Shown one piece after another: positions 9,177 to 17,467 of a DNA stretch of 64,000 nt. Every line of letters starts with the position of its first letter. Positions within the stretch are counted from its first letter, which is position 1. Origin of the DNA: JBFWPF01 sp050250135 (GTDB lineage Bacteria; Chlamydiota; Chlamydiia; Chlamydiales; JAFEGQ01); the NCBI GenBank assembly GCA_050250135.1, contig JBFWPF010000005.1, positions 1-64,000 of the forward strand, in the 5' to 3' direction. The notes under the pieces are model-generated. The model was not told where the DNA came from. It saw only the letters and a list, made by a program, of their open reading frames with translations, and searched no databases. A program made the position numbers and the translations under genes.

Positions 9177-9898
9177 AGGGGAATTACGGGTGGGATGCAC
9201 CCGGGGTGATCCGCCTCCTGTTCTTGGTAGGGATCCTGTCGGTAGGTGCAGGCGGGGTCCTTTTTGCCCTTTTTGAGCGGACCGCTTTGGGCCTTGCCTG
9301 GTTTTTTCTCTGGATGACCACGATTGGGGCTTTCATCTGCTTTGTGGAGGCCTACTTGATGATCCGGTCGAGCAAAAAGGGGAAGTTCCAGGTGATCGAC
9401 CGCCTCCTAGATGACCTCAAACTCAAAGGGGATGCGCAGGTCCTCGATGTGGGATGTGGCCGGGGAGCTCTCCTTATCTCGGCGGCAAAGCGGCTTCCTG
9501 AGGGAAAGGTGACCGGGATCGACATCTGGTCGGAAAAGGATCAGTCGGGCAACTCAACTTTCCACACCATGCAGAACATCCACCTAAACGGAGTTGACGG
9601 GCATGCCGACATCGACACAGCCGATGCCCGAAACCTCCCCTTTCCCGATGCCACCTTCGATGCGATTGTGTCGTGTCTTATGCTCCACAATCTCCCCTCG
9701 GCAAGGGAGCGGGAAAAGGCCCTTGCCGAAATGGTGAGGGTCCTTAAGCCGGGCGGCAAGATCGGCCTAATCGATTTCCGCCATGCCGGGGAGTACACCC
9801 ATTCTCTGGAAAGAAAAGGCTTCCGGTGCCACCATCACGGTCCCTACTGGCGGATGTTCCCGCCGGCAACAATCGTGATCGCCCGTGCTCCTCATTAA
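9167..9898 (+). CDS. Membrane-anchored SAM-dependent class I methyltransferase
   Basis: 243 residues. Two transmembrane segments near the N-terminus (about residues 15-40 and 45-65: LLFLVGILSVGAGGVLFAL, FFLWMTTIGAFICFV) are followed by a methyltransferase domain with motif I VLDVGCGRGALL, the acidic motif VTGIDIW and motif post-I LNGVDGHADIDTADARNLPFP. The substrate is unknown; its position between a glycosyltransferase and a NagZ-like hydrolase suggests an envelope component. The ATG at 9167 overlaps the glycosyltransferase stop. Confidence 0.85.
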   Translation: MDLKGNYGWDAPGVIRLLFLVGILSVGAGGVLFALFERTALGLAWFFLWMTTIGAFICFVEAYLMIRSSKKGKFQVIDRLLDDLKLKGDAQVLDVGCGRGALLISAAKRLPEGKVTGIDIWSEKDQSGNSTFHTMQNIHLNGVDGHADIDTADARNLPFPDATFDAIVSCLMLHNLPSAREREKALAEMVRVLKPGGKIGLIDFRHAGEYTHSLERKGFRCHHHGPYWRMFPPATIVIARAPH

Positions 9899-10814
9899 AT
9901 GTGTGCTGCTGTGCTTATCTTGCCTCTCCCTCGAAGAGAAGGTGAGCCGCTTGATGCTCTCGGCCTACGAAGAGGGGGTCGAGGTTGGCGCGGTGATCAC
10001 CTACGGCGAAACGGTTCCGCCTCATCCCATTGTTGCAGTGGATCAGGAGGGGGGGAGGGTGGTCCGCTTCCGTAATGGCTTTACCCCAATACCTTCTGCA
10101 GCCGAGCTGGGAGCCACCTATAGCGAAGAGGAGGTCTACCGGCTTTTCCGACAAGTCGGTTCGGAATTGCGACGCGCCGGCATCACTATAAACTTCGCTC
10201 CTGTCGTCGACCTAAGCCAAAACGATCGCTCCTTTGGTCAGGATCCCGAAAAGGTCACCCGCTATGCAGGTGCGGTCATCGATGGGCTCCTAGATGCAGG
10301 TATTCTGCCCTGCTTGAAGCACTTTGTCGGTTATGGAAGCGCAAGCGGCGATGCTCACGCCGCCCTTCCGACAGCTGATTGGGATCCCGATGCCCTCATT
10401 CCCTACCGTCATTTAGCGAGCTGGGTGCCAATGATCATGACTGCTCATCTCCGTATTCCTGCGCTCGATCCCGACCACTGCGCAACCCTCTCACCCACCA
10501 TTGTGAGGGCCCTTTTGCGCGGGGAGCTCAATTTCAAAGGGGTGATCGTTACCGATTCCCTCACCATGCATGGTGTGTTGGAGGAGGCGGGGAGTTTGGA
10601 GGAGGCGGCGATTCAGGCACTCGAGGCTGGCTGTGATCTCCTCCTGTTGGGAGGGCGGGCCCTTTCAGGCGATCCCTTCGAGCCGCTCGAGAATGCTCGC
10701 CGCGTCCACAAAGCTGTTGTGGAGGCGGTCCACTCCGGCCGCCTCACCGAATCCCGCCTCGACGAGTCGGTGGAGAGGGTTGGCAATATTTACAAGTGGT
10801 TGATTTCTAGATAA
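9885..10814 (+). CDS. Glycoside hydrolase family 3, NagZ-like beta-N-acetylhexosaminidase
   Basis: 309 residues with GH3 signatures: VDQEGGRVVRF, KHFVGYGSASGDAH (NagZ consensus KHFPGHG...DSH, with Pro and His changed but the catalytic-loop His kept) and VTDSLTMHG containing the nucleophile Asp. NagZ removes GlcNAc from muropeptides in peptidoglycan recycling. A hydrophobic N-terminus (LLIKCVLLCLSCLSL) might be a short signal, whereas NagZ is usually cytosolic, so location is uncertain. The GTG start overlaps the methyltransferase stop by 14 bases. Confidence 0.85.
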   Translation: MLLIKCVLLCLSCLSLEEKVSRLMLSAYEEGVEVGAVITYGETVPPHPIVAVDQEGGRVVRFRNGFTPIPSAAELGATYSEEEVYRLFRQVGSELRRAGITINFAPVVDLSQNDRSFGQDPEKVTRYAGAVIDGLLDAGILPCLKHFVGYGSASGDAHAALPTADWDPDALIPYRHLASWVPMIMTAHLRIPALDPDHCATLSPTIVRALLRGELNFKGVIVTDSLTMHGVLEEAGSLEEAAIQALEAGCDLLLLGGRALSGDPFEPLENARRVHKAVVEAVHSGRLTESRLDESVERVGNIYKWLISR

Positions 10815-10827
10815 TTAAGTATGTTTT

Positions 10828-10857
10828 TTGCGTAATAGTATCAAGGTATGATACTAT
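10828..10857 (+). promoter_or_regulatory. hicAB promoter with palindromic operator
   Basis: TTGCGT (10828-10833) and TACTAT (10852-10857) are separated by 18 bases. A perfect inverted repeat, ATAGTATCA - 5 bases - TGATACTAT (10835-10857), covers the spacer and -10 region. This is the layout expected if the HicB ribbon-helix-helix protein represses its own operon. The element lies 7 bases before the hicA GTG. Confidence 0.6.
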
Positions 10858-10863
10858 AAAAAT

Positions 10864-11118
10864 GTGAGTAAAAAGCACCGCCGGACTCTGGAGCAGGTCT
10901 TTGAGACACCTCCGCCCTCCTCTGTTAAGTGGAAGGACGTGGAGGCCATGTTGACATCGCTCGGCGCGGATGTTAGAGAGGGCAGTGGATCGCGAGTTCG
11001 GTTAGCACTCAATGGAATTCGGGCCACGTTTCATCGTCCTCACCCAAGGAAGGAAATAGATAAGGGAGCGTTGGTCTCATTGAGGCGATTTTTGGAAAAT
11101 GCTGGGATTAAACCATGA
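10864..11118 (+). CDS. hicA: HicA-family toxin (mRNA interferase)
   Basis: 84 residues with the dsRBD-like HicA fold pattern: VKWKDVEAMLTSLGADV, GSGSRVRLALNG, and HRPHPRKEIDKGALVSLRRFL. This matches the HicA subgroup with GSGSRV and HRPHP signatures rather than the GSHH form, so the apparently missing active-site His is probably normal for the subgroup. HicA toxins cleave mRNA. The GTG start follows the operator region, and the stop overlaps hicB by 4 bases. Local GC content appears lower than in neighbours, compatible with acquisition. Confidence 0.85.
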   Translation: MSKKHRRTLEQVFETPPPSSVKWKDVEAMLTSLGADVREGSGSRVRLALNGIRATFHRPHPRKEIDKGALVSLRRFLENAGIKP

Positions 11119-11468
11119 TGGAATATAAAGGCTACACAGGGAAAGCCGAGTACGACGACAAGGCGAGAATATTTCACGGAGAGGTAATAGGCCTTAAGGA
11201 CGTAATCACGTTTCAAGGGACCTCTGTAGATGAGTTAGAAAGGGCTTTTCGGGAGTCGGTGGATGATTATCTCGATTGGTGTAGAGAGCTGGGTCAGTCT
11301 CCAGAAAAGCCCTATTCTGGAAAGTTCTTATTGCGGGTTGATCCCTCGCTTCACCAGCAGGCAGCTTTAGAAGCTCATATGAAAGGGATGAGCCTGAATG
11401 AGTATGTGACAATAGCTCTTGCTCAGCAACTATCCAAAAATGGCCACTTCCCCCCTCGCTCCCGATAG
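11115..11468 (+). CDS. hicB: HicB-family antitoxin
   Basis: 117 residues. The N-terminal half has the HicB partial RNase H-like fold (YKGYTGKAEYDDKARIFHGEVIGL), followed by VDDYLDWCRELGQSPEKPYSGKF and a ribbon-helix-helix DNA-binding end (LLRVDPSLHQQAALEA, SLNEYVTIALAQQL). It should neutralise HicA and bind the operator upstream. The ATGATG start overlaps the hicA stop, so the two are translationally coupled. It ends 3 bases from the convergent methyltransferase/ATP-grasp gene. Confidence 0.9.
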   Translation: MMEYKGYTGKAEYDDKARIFHGEVIGLKDVITFQGTSVDELERAFRESVDDYLDWCRELGQSPEKPYSGKFLLRVDPSLHQQAALEAHMKGMSLNEYVTIALAQQLSKNGHFPPRSR

Positions 11469-11471
11469 CCT

Positions 11472-13376
11472 CTATAACCCTAACCGATCTCTGGCTGCAT
11501 TGAGGACCTTGCCGAGGAAGGTTGAGTAGTCCCACCCATTCATCTCCGCCATCAGGTTCCCCTTCCCATCCCAACACCAGCTGGGATTGGGATTCACCTC
11601 CAGGAGCTTGATTACCCCATTCTTATCGGCGCGATAGTCAAACCGGGCATAGTCCCGGCAGCCGAGCCGCTGGAAGAGAAGGACCGAGCTGTCAAAGAGT
11701 TGGCGGGCCTGCCACTCAGGGAGGGCCGCACGCCGGTACTTGATCGAGGTCCAGTAGGGAGAGTCGGGAAGCCACTTGCTCTCATACCCAAGAATCGGAG
11801 GGAGCCCCTCTGGGAGGGCCGAGTAGTCAACCTCAAGGATCGGAAGGAAAGCAAAATCCCCCTCGTTTCCGATAAGGGCGACCGAAAACTCCCGGCCGGT
11901 CAGGTACTCCTGAACGAGGAAAGACTCGCCCGGGAGGGTGGCACGGAGCCAGTCGCAGTAGGCGATCAGCTCATCGGCCGTCTTAACGACCGCCTTCTGA
12001 GTGATCCCGAGGCTGCTATCCCCCCGAACCGGTTTGACAAAGGCGGGAAGCTCGGCCGGAATAGCGGCTGAGCCGCTAGAGCCCTCCAGAAAGAGCTCAT
12101 CGGGGACCGCAATCCCCATCTCCTTCGCCCACGCCCTAACGAGCCCCTTGTTGTAGCAGTGGGCCAAGCAGGCAGGTCCCCCGCCGCTATAAGGGATCCC
12201 CAACATCTCGAGGAGGGCGGGGACATGGAGCTCATGGGTGGCATCGTTCCGGTACCCCTCATCGCAGAGGTTGAAGACAAAGCTCGGGGGGTGCTGGGTG
12301 AGGAGGGTCAGGTACTTGCTGTGGTCATCGAGGTAGCTGAACCGGTAGTCGCCCAGCGGCTCGAGCCCCTCCCGGAGCTTGTTGACCGTCGTGAGGTCTT
12401 CCGAGTTGAATTTCCCCTCCCGCTTGAGCCGGTCGGGGAGGCGGGGGTCACCGAGGAGGACGGTGCAGGGGAGGGGACTCCCCTTGCGCAACTTGGTGGT
12501 GGTTTTGGGAGCGGGGGGCGCCTTGGCTGGAGCCTGAGCACACAGGAGGAGGCGGTTCCCCATCATCCCGAGGTCGTTGCAGGCGCGGGTCGACTGGGCC
12601 TGGACGTTGCCTAACTCGGTAACCGTTGCAAAGCCCGATTCCTTCAAGGCCGCTACCAGCTCATCGGCGCGGTAGAGCCGCTCAGCATAGAACTGATCCT
12701 TAACGACACCCGTTTGGGCATCGACGACAAGCTCTCGGGAGATCAGGCGGTGGCCATCGGCGCTCAGGTGGCGCTCCCGGCAAACCAGCGATCCCTGATC
12801 AATCCACTCCCAGCTCTTAGGGGCAAAGTTCTGCCGCATCCAGGGGCCGTCGGTGATATCGAGGAAAAGGCGCCCCTCCGAGCTCAGGAGCCGGAAGACC
12901 TCTTTAAGGACGGCGATGTTCTCCTGCTCCCGCTCGAAGTAGCCGAAGGAGTTGCCCATCACGATGACCAGGTCAAAGGCCCCATCGGGGTAGCGGATCC
13001 GCCGGGCATCCCCCTCGCGGAAGACGACCGAGGTTAGCCCCCGCTGAGTCGCCCGCTTCCTTCCGAGGCGGACCAGGTAGCGGGAGCGGTCGATCCCCAC
13101 GATATTGGGGTAGCCCCGGCTTGCCAGCTCAAGGCTATGGCGCCCTTGGCCGCAGCAGAGGTCGAGGATCCGGGCGTCCGGCTTGATCGCCGTCGCTTCG
13201 AGAACCAGGTCGATGTCCTGTTTGGTATTGGCTTGGTTTTCAACGACGTCGGCGTCGGTTTTGAGGTAGACCGAGTTGAAGAGGGTTCGCCACCACTCTT
13301 CGGTCAGATGGGATTCAAGATCGGTGAGGGGCCCCAAGCAGGGGCTAGGAGGGGACGGGGGAGGCTTTGTCGCCAT
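11472..13376 (-). CDS. Fusion of a SAM methyltransferase and a D-Ala-D-Ala-ligase-like ATP-grasp enzyme
   Basis: 634 residues with two complete domains. Residues about 30-285 are a class I methyltransferase (ILDLCCGQGRHSLELA, FDLVIVMGNSFGYF). A linker (APAKAPPAPKTTTK) follows. Residues about 305-630 resemble Ddl: IPYSGGGPACLAHCYNKG, PAFVKPVRGDSSLGI, FLVQEYLTGREFSV and LLEVNPNPSWCW, the last holding the metal ligands. The ATP-grasp half should ligate a carboxylate to an amine; the methylated substrate is unknown. A standalone murein Ddl may exist elsewhere (in Chlamydia it is fused to MurC), so this could modify another peptide. Confidence 0.8.
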   Translation of the reverse strand: MATKPPPSPPSPCLGPLTDLESHLTEEWWRTLFNSVYLKTDADVVENQANTKQDIDLVLEATAIKPDARILDLCCGQGRHSLELASRGYPNIVGIDRSRYLVRLGRKRATQRGLTSVVFREGDARRIRYPDGAFDLVIVMGNSFGYFEREQENIAVLKEVFRLLSSEGRLFLDITDGPWMRQNFAPKSWEWIDQGSLVCRERHLSADGHRLISRELVVDAQTGVVKDQFYAERLYRADELVAALKESGFATVTELGNVQAQSTRACNDLGMMGNRLLLCAQAPAKAPPAPKTTTKLRKGSPLPCTVLLGDPRLPDRLKREGKFNSEDLTTVNKLREGLEPLGDYRFSYLDDHSKYLTLLTQHPPSFVFNLCDEGYRNDATHELHVPALLEMLGIPYSGGGPACLAHCYNKGLVRAWAKEMGIAVPDELFLEGSSGSAAIPAELPAFVKPVRGDSSLGITQKAVVKTADELIAYCDWLRATLPGESFLVQEYLTGREFSVALIGNEGDFAFLPILEVDYSALPEGLPPILGYESKWLPDSPYWTSIKYRRAALPEWQARQLFDSSVLLFQRLGCRDYARFDYRADKNGVIKLLEVNPNPSWCWDGKGNLMAEMNGWDYSTFLGKVLNAARDRLGL

Positions 13377-13455
13377 GGCGGTCCGGGGTTAGGTTCAGTG
13401 CCTATTTTACCCTTTTTGCCAAGATTTCAGATAGTGATAATATGACAAGAAAAAA

Positions 13456-14370
13456 TTACGATTTCGGCGCTACCTCTTGATCGAAGAGCTGGTGAGCAAG
13501 GGTTCTGAGCTCATGGCCCGATTCACTGTTCGTTAGGAGCACAACGCCGATCCCCCGCTCGGGGAGCAAGGCGACGAGGGAGGAAAAGCCGGCAATCCCC
13601 CCTGGGTGGTAGAGCTCGATTTCTCCCCGGTAGTCGGTGATAAACCACCCAAGGCCATAGCCGTCACCAGCAGGTGTCCAGCTATAGGGGATGCGCGCCT
13701 CTTCGGCAGTGATGGAGAGCTGGTAGGCAACCCACTTCACCATATCCTCAATCGGCGCGCAAATAGCGCCTGCAGGGGCGACCGGTTCGGTGTTGCAATA
13801 GGGGACCGGTACCCATTGGTCATCTGTCCATCGATAACCAGGGGGAGTACCGGGAGGGTAACCGATAGTGGTTGCCTCCATCCCAAGGGGCCCCCAAATG
13901 TGCCTTCTGAGTAGCGCTTCATAGGACTGGCCAGTGGCCTGCTCAGCGACTCTACCGAGCGCAAGGTACATCACATTGCTGTATTCAAAGTGAGTTCCGG
14001 GCTCTCCAGTGATCGGAAGTTGGAGGGCCTCCTGTAGCAGCGCTTCTTGCGAAATCTCTCTGCTCTGCCACAATTCGTCAGCGCGGGGAGTGCCTGTCGT
14101 GTGGGTGGCGAGGTGGCGCAAGGTGGTCTGCCCATTGGAATAGGGAAGGTAGTTAGCAAGAGGGTCATCCCAGTTTAACCCCAATTGGGAGACGAGGTGG
14201 CAGGTGAAAGTTTTGGTGCACGAAGCAATAGGAAATGGGGTGTGGGCGTCGACCGGCCCCATTGTCCAGATTTCAGGGGCCTCTCCCACCCGAACAATCC
14301 CCACCGCAAGGCCGGGGTTAGACAAGGCAGGGGCCGAAAATAAAATGAGAAGTAAGAAGAGGAATTTCAT
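13456..14370 (-). CDS. Secreted serine beta-lactamase-family hydrolase (class C / PBP-like)
   Basis: 304 residues. The signal peptide MKFLFLLLILFSAPALS is followed by the SxxK motif SCTK (active-site Ser), the YxN motif YSN in FEYSNVMYLALG, and HPGG near the C-terminus in the KTG position. This superfamily includes AmpC beta-lactamases, D-Ala-D-Ala peptidases and esterases; the sequence does not decide among them, and resistance should not be assumed. The start at 14370 is chosen because it begins the signal peptide. It may act on periplasmic peptidoglycan. Confidence 0.85.
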   Translation of the reverse strand: MKFLFLLLILFSAPALSNPGLAVGIVRVGEAPEIWTMGPVDAHTPFPIASCTKTFTCHLVSQLGLNWDDPLANYLPYSNGQTTLRHLATHTTGTPRADELWQSREISQEALLQEALQLPITGEPGTHFEYSNVMYLALGRVAEQATGQSYEALLRRHIWGPLGMEATTIGYPPGTPPGYRWTDDQWVPVPYCNTEPVAPAGAICAPIEDMVKWVAYQLSITAEEARIPYSWTPAGDGYGLGWFITDYRGEIELYHPGGIAGFSSLVALLPERGIGVVLLTNSESGHELRTLAHQLFDQEVAPKS

Positions 14371-14480
14371 GGTAGATATTTTAGCACAGGGGGGGAGCAA
14401 AGGCAAGGTAAGGTTCGCGCTTGCCACTTTTTTCCGAGGAGGGTAGGCTGGGTTCAATTTAATCTTTTCCGGGAGCCCGC

Positions 14481-15098
14481 GTGTCGATACCCCACCTCCT
14501 CACCCTCTCCCGCATCCTGATCGCCCCCATCTTTGTCCTCTTCTACCTCTACTCCAATCCCTTAGAAATTAGCTTTCTGGAGCTCCCTTACATCTTGTTT
14601 GCGCTACTGGTCATCGGGGAGCTCACCGATCTGCTGGATGGCTACTTTGCTCGCAAGTTCAACCAGGTAAGCGATTTGGGGAAGATCTTCGACCCGATGG
14701 CCGATAGCATCTTCCATATCTCGATCTTTTTCAGCTTTACCCAAGGGGTAGTCGACCTCCCCCTCCTCTTGGTCTTTGTCTTCCTCTACCGCGATTCGGT
14801 CATCGCGACCCTCAGGACCGTCTGCGCCCTCAAGGGGTATGCCCTGGCTGCCCGCCCCAGCGGCAAGGTAAAAGCGGTTTTCCAAGCTCTTGTGGCCTTT
14901 ACGATCGTCGCTCTGATGATCCCCCTCTCTCATGGCCATTTTTCCCTTCAGACTTTTCAGACAATTGCCCTCTGGCTCGTTGCTGGAGCGGCTCTCTACA
15001 CGGCGGCCTCAGGGTTTGAGTACCTCTGGGCCAACCGATCGACTATCGGTAAACTACTCACAACAGGAAAGAAGAGGCGTGAAGGAAAATCAAGTTGA
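14481..15098 (+). CDS. pgsA: CDP-diacylglycerol-glycerol-3-phosphate phosphatidyltransferase
   Basis: 205 residues, hydrophobic, with the CDP-alcohol phosphotransferase signature DGYFARKFNQVSDLGKIFD followed by PMAD, matching D-G-x2-A-R-x8-G-x3-D-x3-D. It makes phosphatidylglycerophosphate, the precursor of phosphatidylglycerol, in the inner membrane. Between glyQS and glgA, as in Chlamydia. The GTG start gives the family-like SIPHLLTLSRILIAPIF. The stop overlaps the next start by 20 bases. Confidence 0.93.
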   Translation: MSIPHLLTLSRILIAPIFVLFYLYSNPLEISFLELPYILFALLVIGELTDLLDGYFARKFNQVSDLGKIFDPMADSIFHISIFFSFTQGVVDLPLLLVFVFLYRDSVIATLRTVCALKGYALAARPSGKVKAVFQALVAFTIVALMIPLSHGHFSLQTFQTIALWLVAGAALYTAASGFEYLWANRSTIGKLLTTGKKRREGKSS

Positions 15099-16116
15099 GG
15101 TACTGGGGTTCGGAGCCCCGATCATGGATCTCATCTTGCGCGTTCCCCACGATTTTCTCGATTCGGTCCCCGGTAAGCGGGGAGGAATGGAGCCGATCAC
15201 CCATAGGGCGATGCAAGAGATGGTAGCACGGAGCGGTGTCCAGCCGGTCACCTGCCCTGGAGGGAGTGCGGCTAACATGCTGAGGGGACTAGCCCGGCTG
15301 GGCCACCCTTGCGCCATCGTGGGCAAGCGGGGGCTCGACCCGATGGGGGAGCACTATGTTCGAGCGATGAAGGAGGTAGGGGTCGGGGGCGCTCTCACGG
15401 AGACCCCAACACCGAATACGATTGTACTGAGTCTGGTGGAGCCGTGCGGGATGCGGACGATGCGCACCTACATGGGGGCGAGTCAGGAGCTGCAGGCCGC
15501 CGAGCTCGACCCAGAGGCTTTTAAGGGGATCCGCCATCTCCACATCGAGGGGTATGCCTTCTACAATCAGAGGCCCATGGAGCGGGCCATCGAGCTGGCC
15601 AAAAGGGAGGGGGCAACCATCTCCCTCGACTTGGCCAGCTTTGAGGTGGTGGGGCGCTTTTTCGCGTCGATCGTGGAGACGCTGAGGGAGCAGGTCGATC
15701 TTGTATTTGCCAACGAGCTCGAGGCGGAGGAGATTACAGGCGAAAGGTGTGAGCAGGCGGTGGAGTGCCTTGGGGAGTGGTGTGAGACGGCCGTTGTGAT
15801 GCTGGGGCGGAAGGGGGGGCTTGTAAAGCGGGGCTCGGAGAAGATCCGCTACTCGGCCGATGTGGTTGAGGACCCGATCGACACAACGGGCGCGGGCGAC
15901 CTTTTTGCCAGCGGCTTTGTCAGCGGGATGCTCAAGGGGAGGCCGATCGAGGAGTGTGCAAGAGCAGGGGCCCTTGCAGGCCGGGCTGTGGTGCAGGTGA
16001 TTGGCGCCGTTATCCCTGAGAGCCGGTGGCCAGCTCTGCTCCGGCAGATGCCAGGAGGGTCGCCCGCCGGTAGACCTCAAGATAGGCCTTCGCGGGCTCA
16101 GCCCAGCCTTGTGTGA
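15079..16116 (+). CDS. PfkB-family carbohydrate/nucleoside kinase
   Basis: 345 residues of ribokinase fold: an N-terminal substrate-side GGSAANMLRGLARLG motif and the C-terminal anion hole and base DTTGAGDLFASGFVSG. The family includes ribokinase, fructokinase and adenosine kinase; the substrate is unknown. The GTG at 15079 has a GGAAAGAAGAGG-like ribosome binding site. The last 21 or so residues (PGGSPAGRPQDRPS...) look like run-on beyond the normal fold, in a 107-base antisense overlap with the end of glgA. Confidence 0.85.
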   Translation: MKENQVEVLGFGAPIMDLILRVPHDFLDSVPGKRGGMEPITHRAMQEMVARSGVQPVTCPGGSAANMLRGLARLGHPCAIVGKRGLDPMGEHYVRAMKEVGVGGALTETPTPNTIVLSLVEPCGMRTMRTYMGASQELQAAELDPEAFKGIRHLHIEGYAFYNQRPMERAIELAKREGATISLDLASFEVVGRFFASIVETLREQVDLVFANELEAEEITGERCEQAVECLGEWCETAVVMLGRKGGLVKRGSEKIRYSADVVEDPIDTTGAGDLFASGFVSGMLKGRPIEECARAGALAGRAVVQVIGAVIPESRWPALLRQMPGGSPAGRPQDRPSRAQPSLV

Positions 16117-17419
16117 CGGCCATCCCAGCGGTGATGAGGGCCTCCCACCGCTGTGGCTCCTGTTGGTAGCAGGTGAGGGCGCGGTCGAAGGCGCGGTCGA
16201 AGCTCTCGACGCTGTAATCGGGGAAGAGAAAGCCGTTGGGGCGGTCTGAGGTGTCGGCGTCAAAGACGGTGTCGGCTAACCCCCCTGTAGCGCGGACGAG
16301 GGGGACACTCCCGTAGCGCATGGCGATCTGCTGAGTTAGGCCGCAGGGCTCATAGCGAGAGGGGACGATAAAGAGGTCGCAGGCCGCATAGATCCGGTGG
16401 ACGATCCCCTCATCCTGCTCCAGGTGGAGGTGGACATCGCCGCTCCCCTGAAACCGCCCCTTAAGCCACTCGAAGTGGTCGCGGATCCCCTGATCAGAGG
16501 TCGTCCCCAAGAGGACAAATTGCCCCCCCGATTCGACCGTTCGGATCAGGGCCCGCTCGATCAGCTCGAGCCCCTTCTGGGGGACTAGGCGGGCCACACA
16601 CCCCACCATAAAGCCCTTCCGCTCAGCCATCCCCAGCTCCCTCTGGAGGGCCCGCCGACTCTCCTCCCTAGAAAAGGGGGCGGGGAGATAGGGGTCGTTC
16701 TGGGGATTCCAGGCCTTGAGGTCGAGGGCGTTGAGGATCCCCGTCGTCCGGTCGGCCACCTGCCCAAGCACCCCATCCAGCCCAAACCCATACTCGGGGG
16801 TAAGGATCTCCCGGGCGTAGGTGGGGGAGACGGTGGTGAGCCAGTGGGAGAAGAGGAGGGCCCCCTTCAGGAAGTTGATCCGGCTCTGATCCCGAGGGTC
16901 GAGAAGGTCGTGGGGATTAAGGCCGCTCCCTTCGAGGAGAGAGGGGGGAAAGCGCCCCTGGTGTTCGAGGTTATGGATCGTGGTCACAACGGGCGCTGCC
17001 ATCCCCTCCTGCAGGCAGAGGGGGGCGCAAGGGGCGGTCATCCAGTCGTGGAGGTGGATCACATCGGGATGGAGCCGCTTGATAAGGGCGACGGCCGCCT
17101 GGCAGAAGGAGAGAAACCGCTCCCCGTCGTCTGGGCAGCCGTAGATCTCCCGGCGGTTGAAAACCCCGCTAATCGGGTCGATCAGGTAGAGGGTAAGCCC
17201 CTCATACCGCCCCGACCAGAGGCGGGCGGCAGGGAGCTCCGGCAAGGGGGCTAGCCCCTCGATCGGGGTCTCCTTAAGGGAGGCGTACTTAGGGAGTACT
17301 ACAGAGACCTCATGCCCCATTGAGGCATGCTCGCGGGAGAGGCCCAAGAGGACATCTCCTAGCCCCCCCACCTTGGCGATTGGGGCCAACTCGGTGGCGA
17401 TATGGACGATATGGCTCAT
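16010..17419 (-). CDS. glgA: Glycogen synthase
   Basis: 469 residues of GT5: the N-terminal KVGGLGDVLLGLSREHA (ADP-glucose-binding KxGGL), HLHDWMTAPC, the hinge and C-terminal GCVARLVPQKGLELI, and FIVPSRYEPCGLTQQIAMRYG with the acceptor region. It elongates glycogen from ADP-glucose. It follows pgsA (and the inserted kinase) as in Chlamydia. Its tail (AGAELATGSQG) lies antisense to the end of the kinase gene. With glgX at 39.8 kb it indicates a complete glycogen pathway elsewhere. Confidence 0.95.
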   Translation of the reverse strand: MSHIVHIATELAPIAKVGGLGDVLLGLSREHASMGHEVSVVLPKYASLKETPIEGLAPLPELPAARLWSGRYEGLTLYLIDPISGVFNRREIYGCPDDGERFLSFCQAAVALIKRLHPDVIHLHDWMTAPCAPLCLQEGMAAPVVTTIHNLEHQGRFPPSLLEGSGLNPHDLLDPRDQSRINFLKGALLFSHWLTTVSPTYAREILTPEYGFGLDGVLGQVADRTTGILNALDLKAWNPQNDPYLPAPFSREESRRALQRELGMAERKGFMVGCVARLVPQKGLELIERALIRTVESGGQFVLLGTTSDQGIRDHFEWLKGRFQGSGDVHLHLEQDEGIVHRIYAACDLFIVPSRYEPCGLTQQIAMRYGSVPLVRATGGLADTVFDADTSDRPNGFLFPDYSVESFDRAFDRALTCYQQEPQRWEALITAGMAVTQGWAEPAKAYLEVYRRATLLASAGAELATGSQG

Positions 17420-17467
17420 ACCGCCTAATTATAACTAATTAACTAAAATATCAATTAGTTATGTAAT

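Noticed and set aside
13456..14370. Calling the serine hydrolase an antibiotic-resistance beta-lactamase
   Set aside because: SxxK, YxN and HPGG are shared by peptidases and esterases of the same superfamily. The sequence alone does not show beta-lactam hydrolysis.
15289..16263. 324-codon frame antisense to the PfkB kinase
   Set aside because: Pro/His/Leu-rich shadow. The sense strand has all PfkB motifs.
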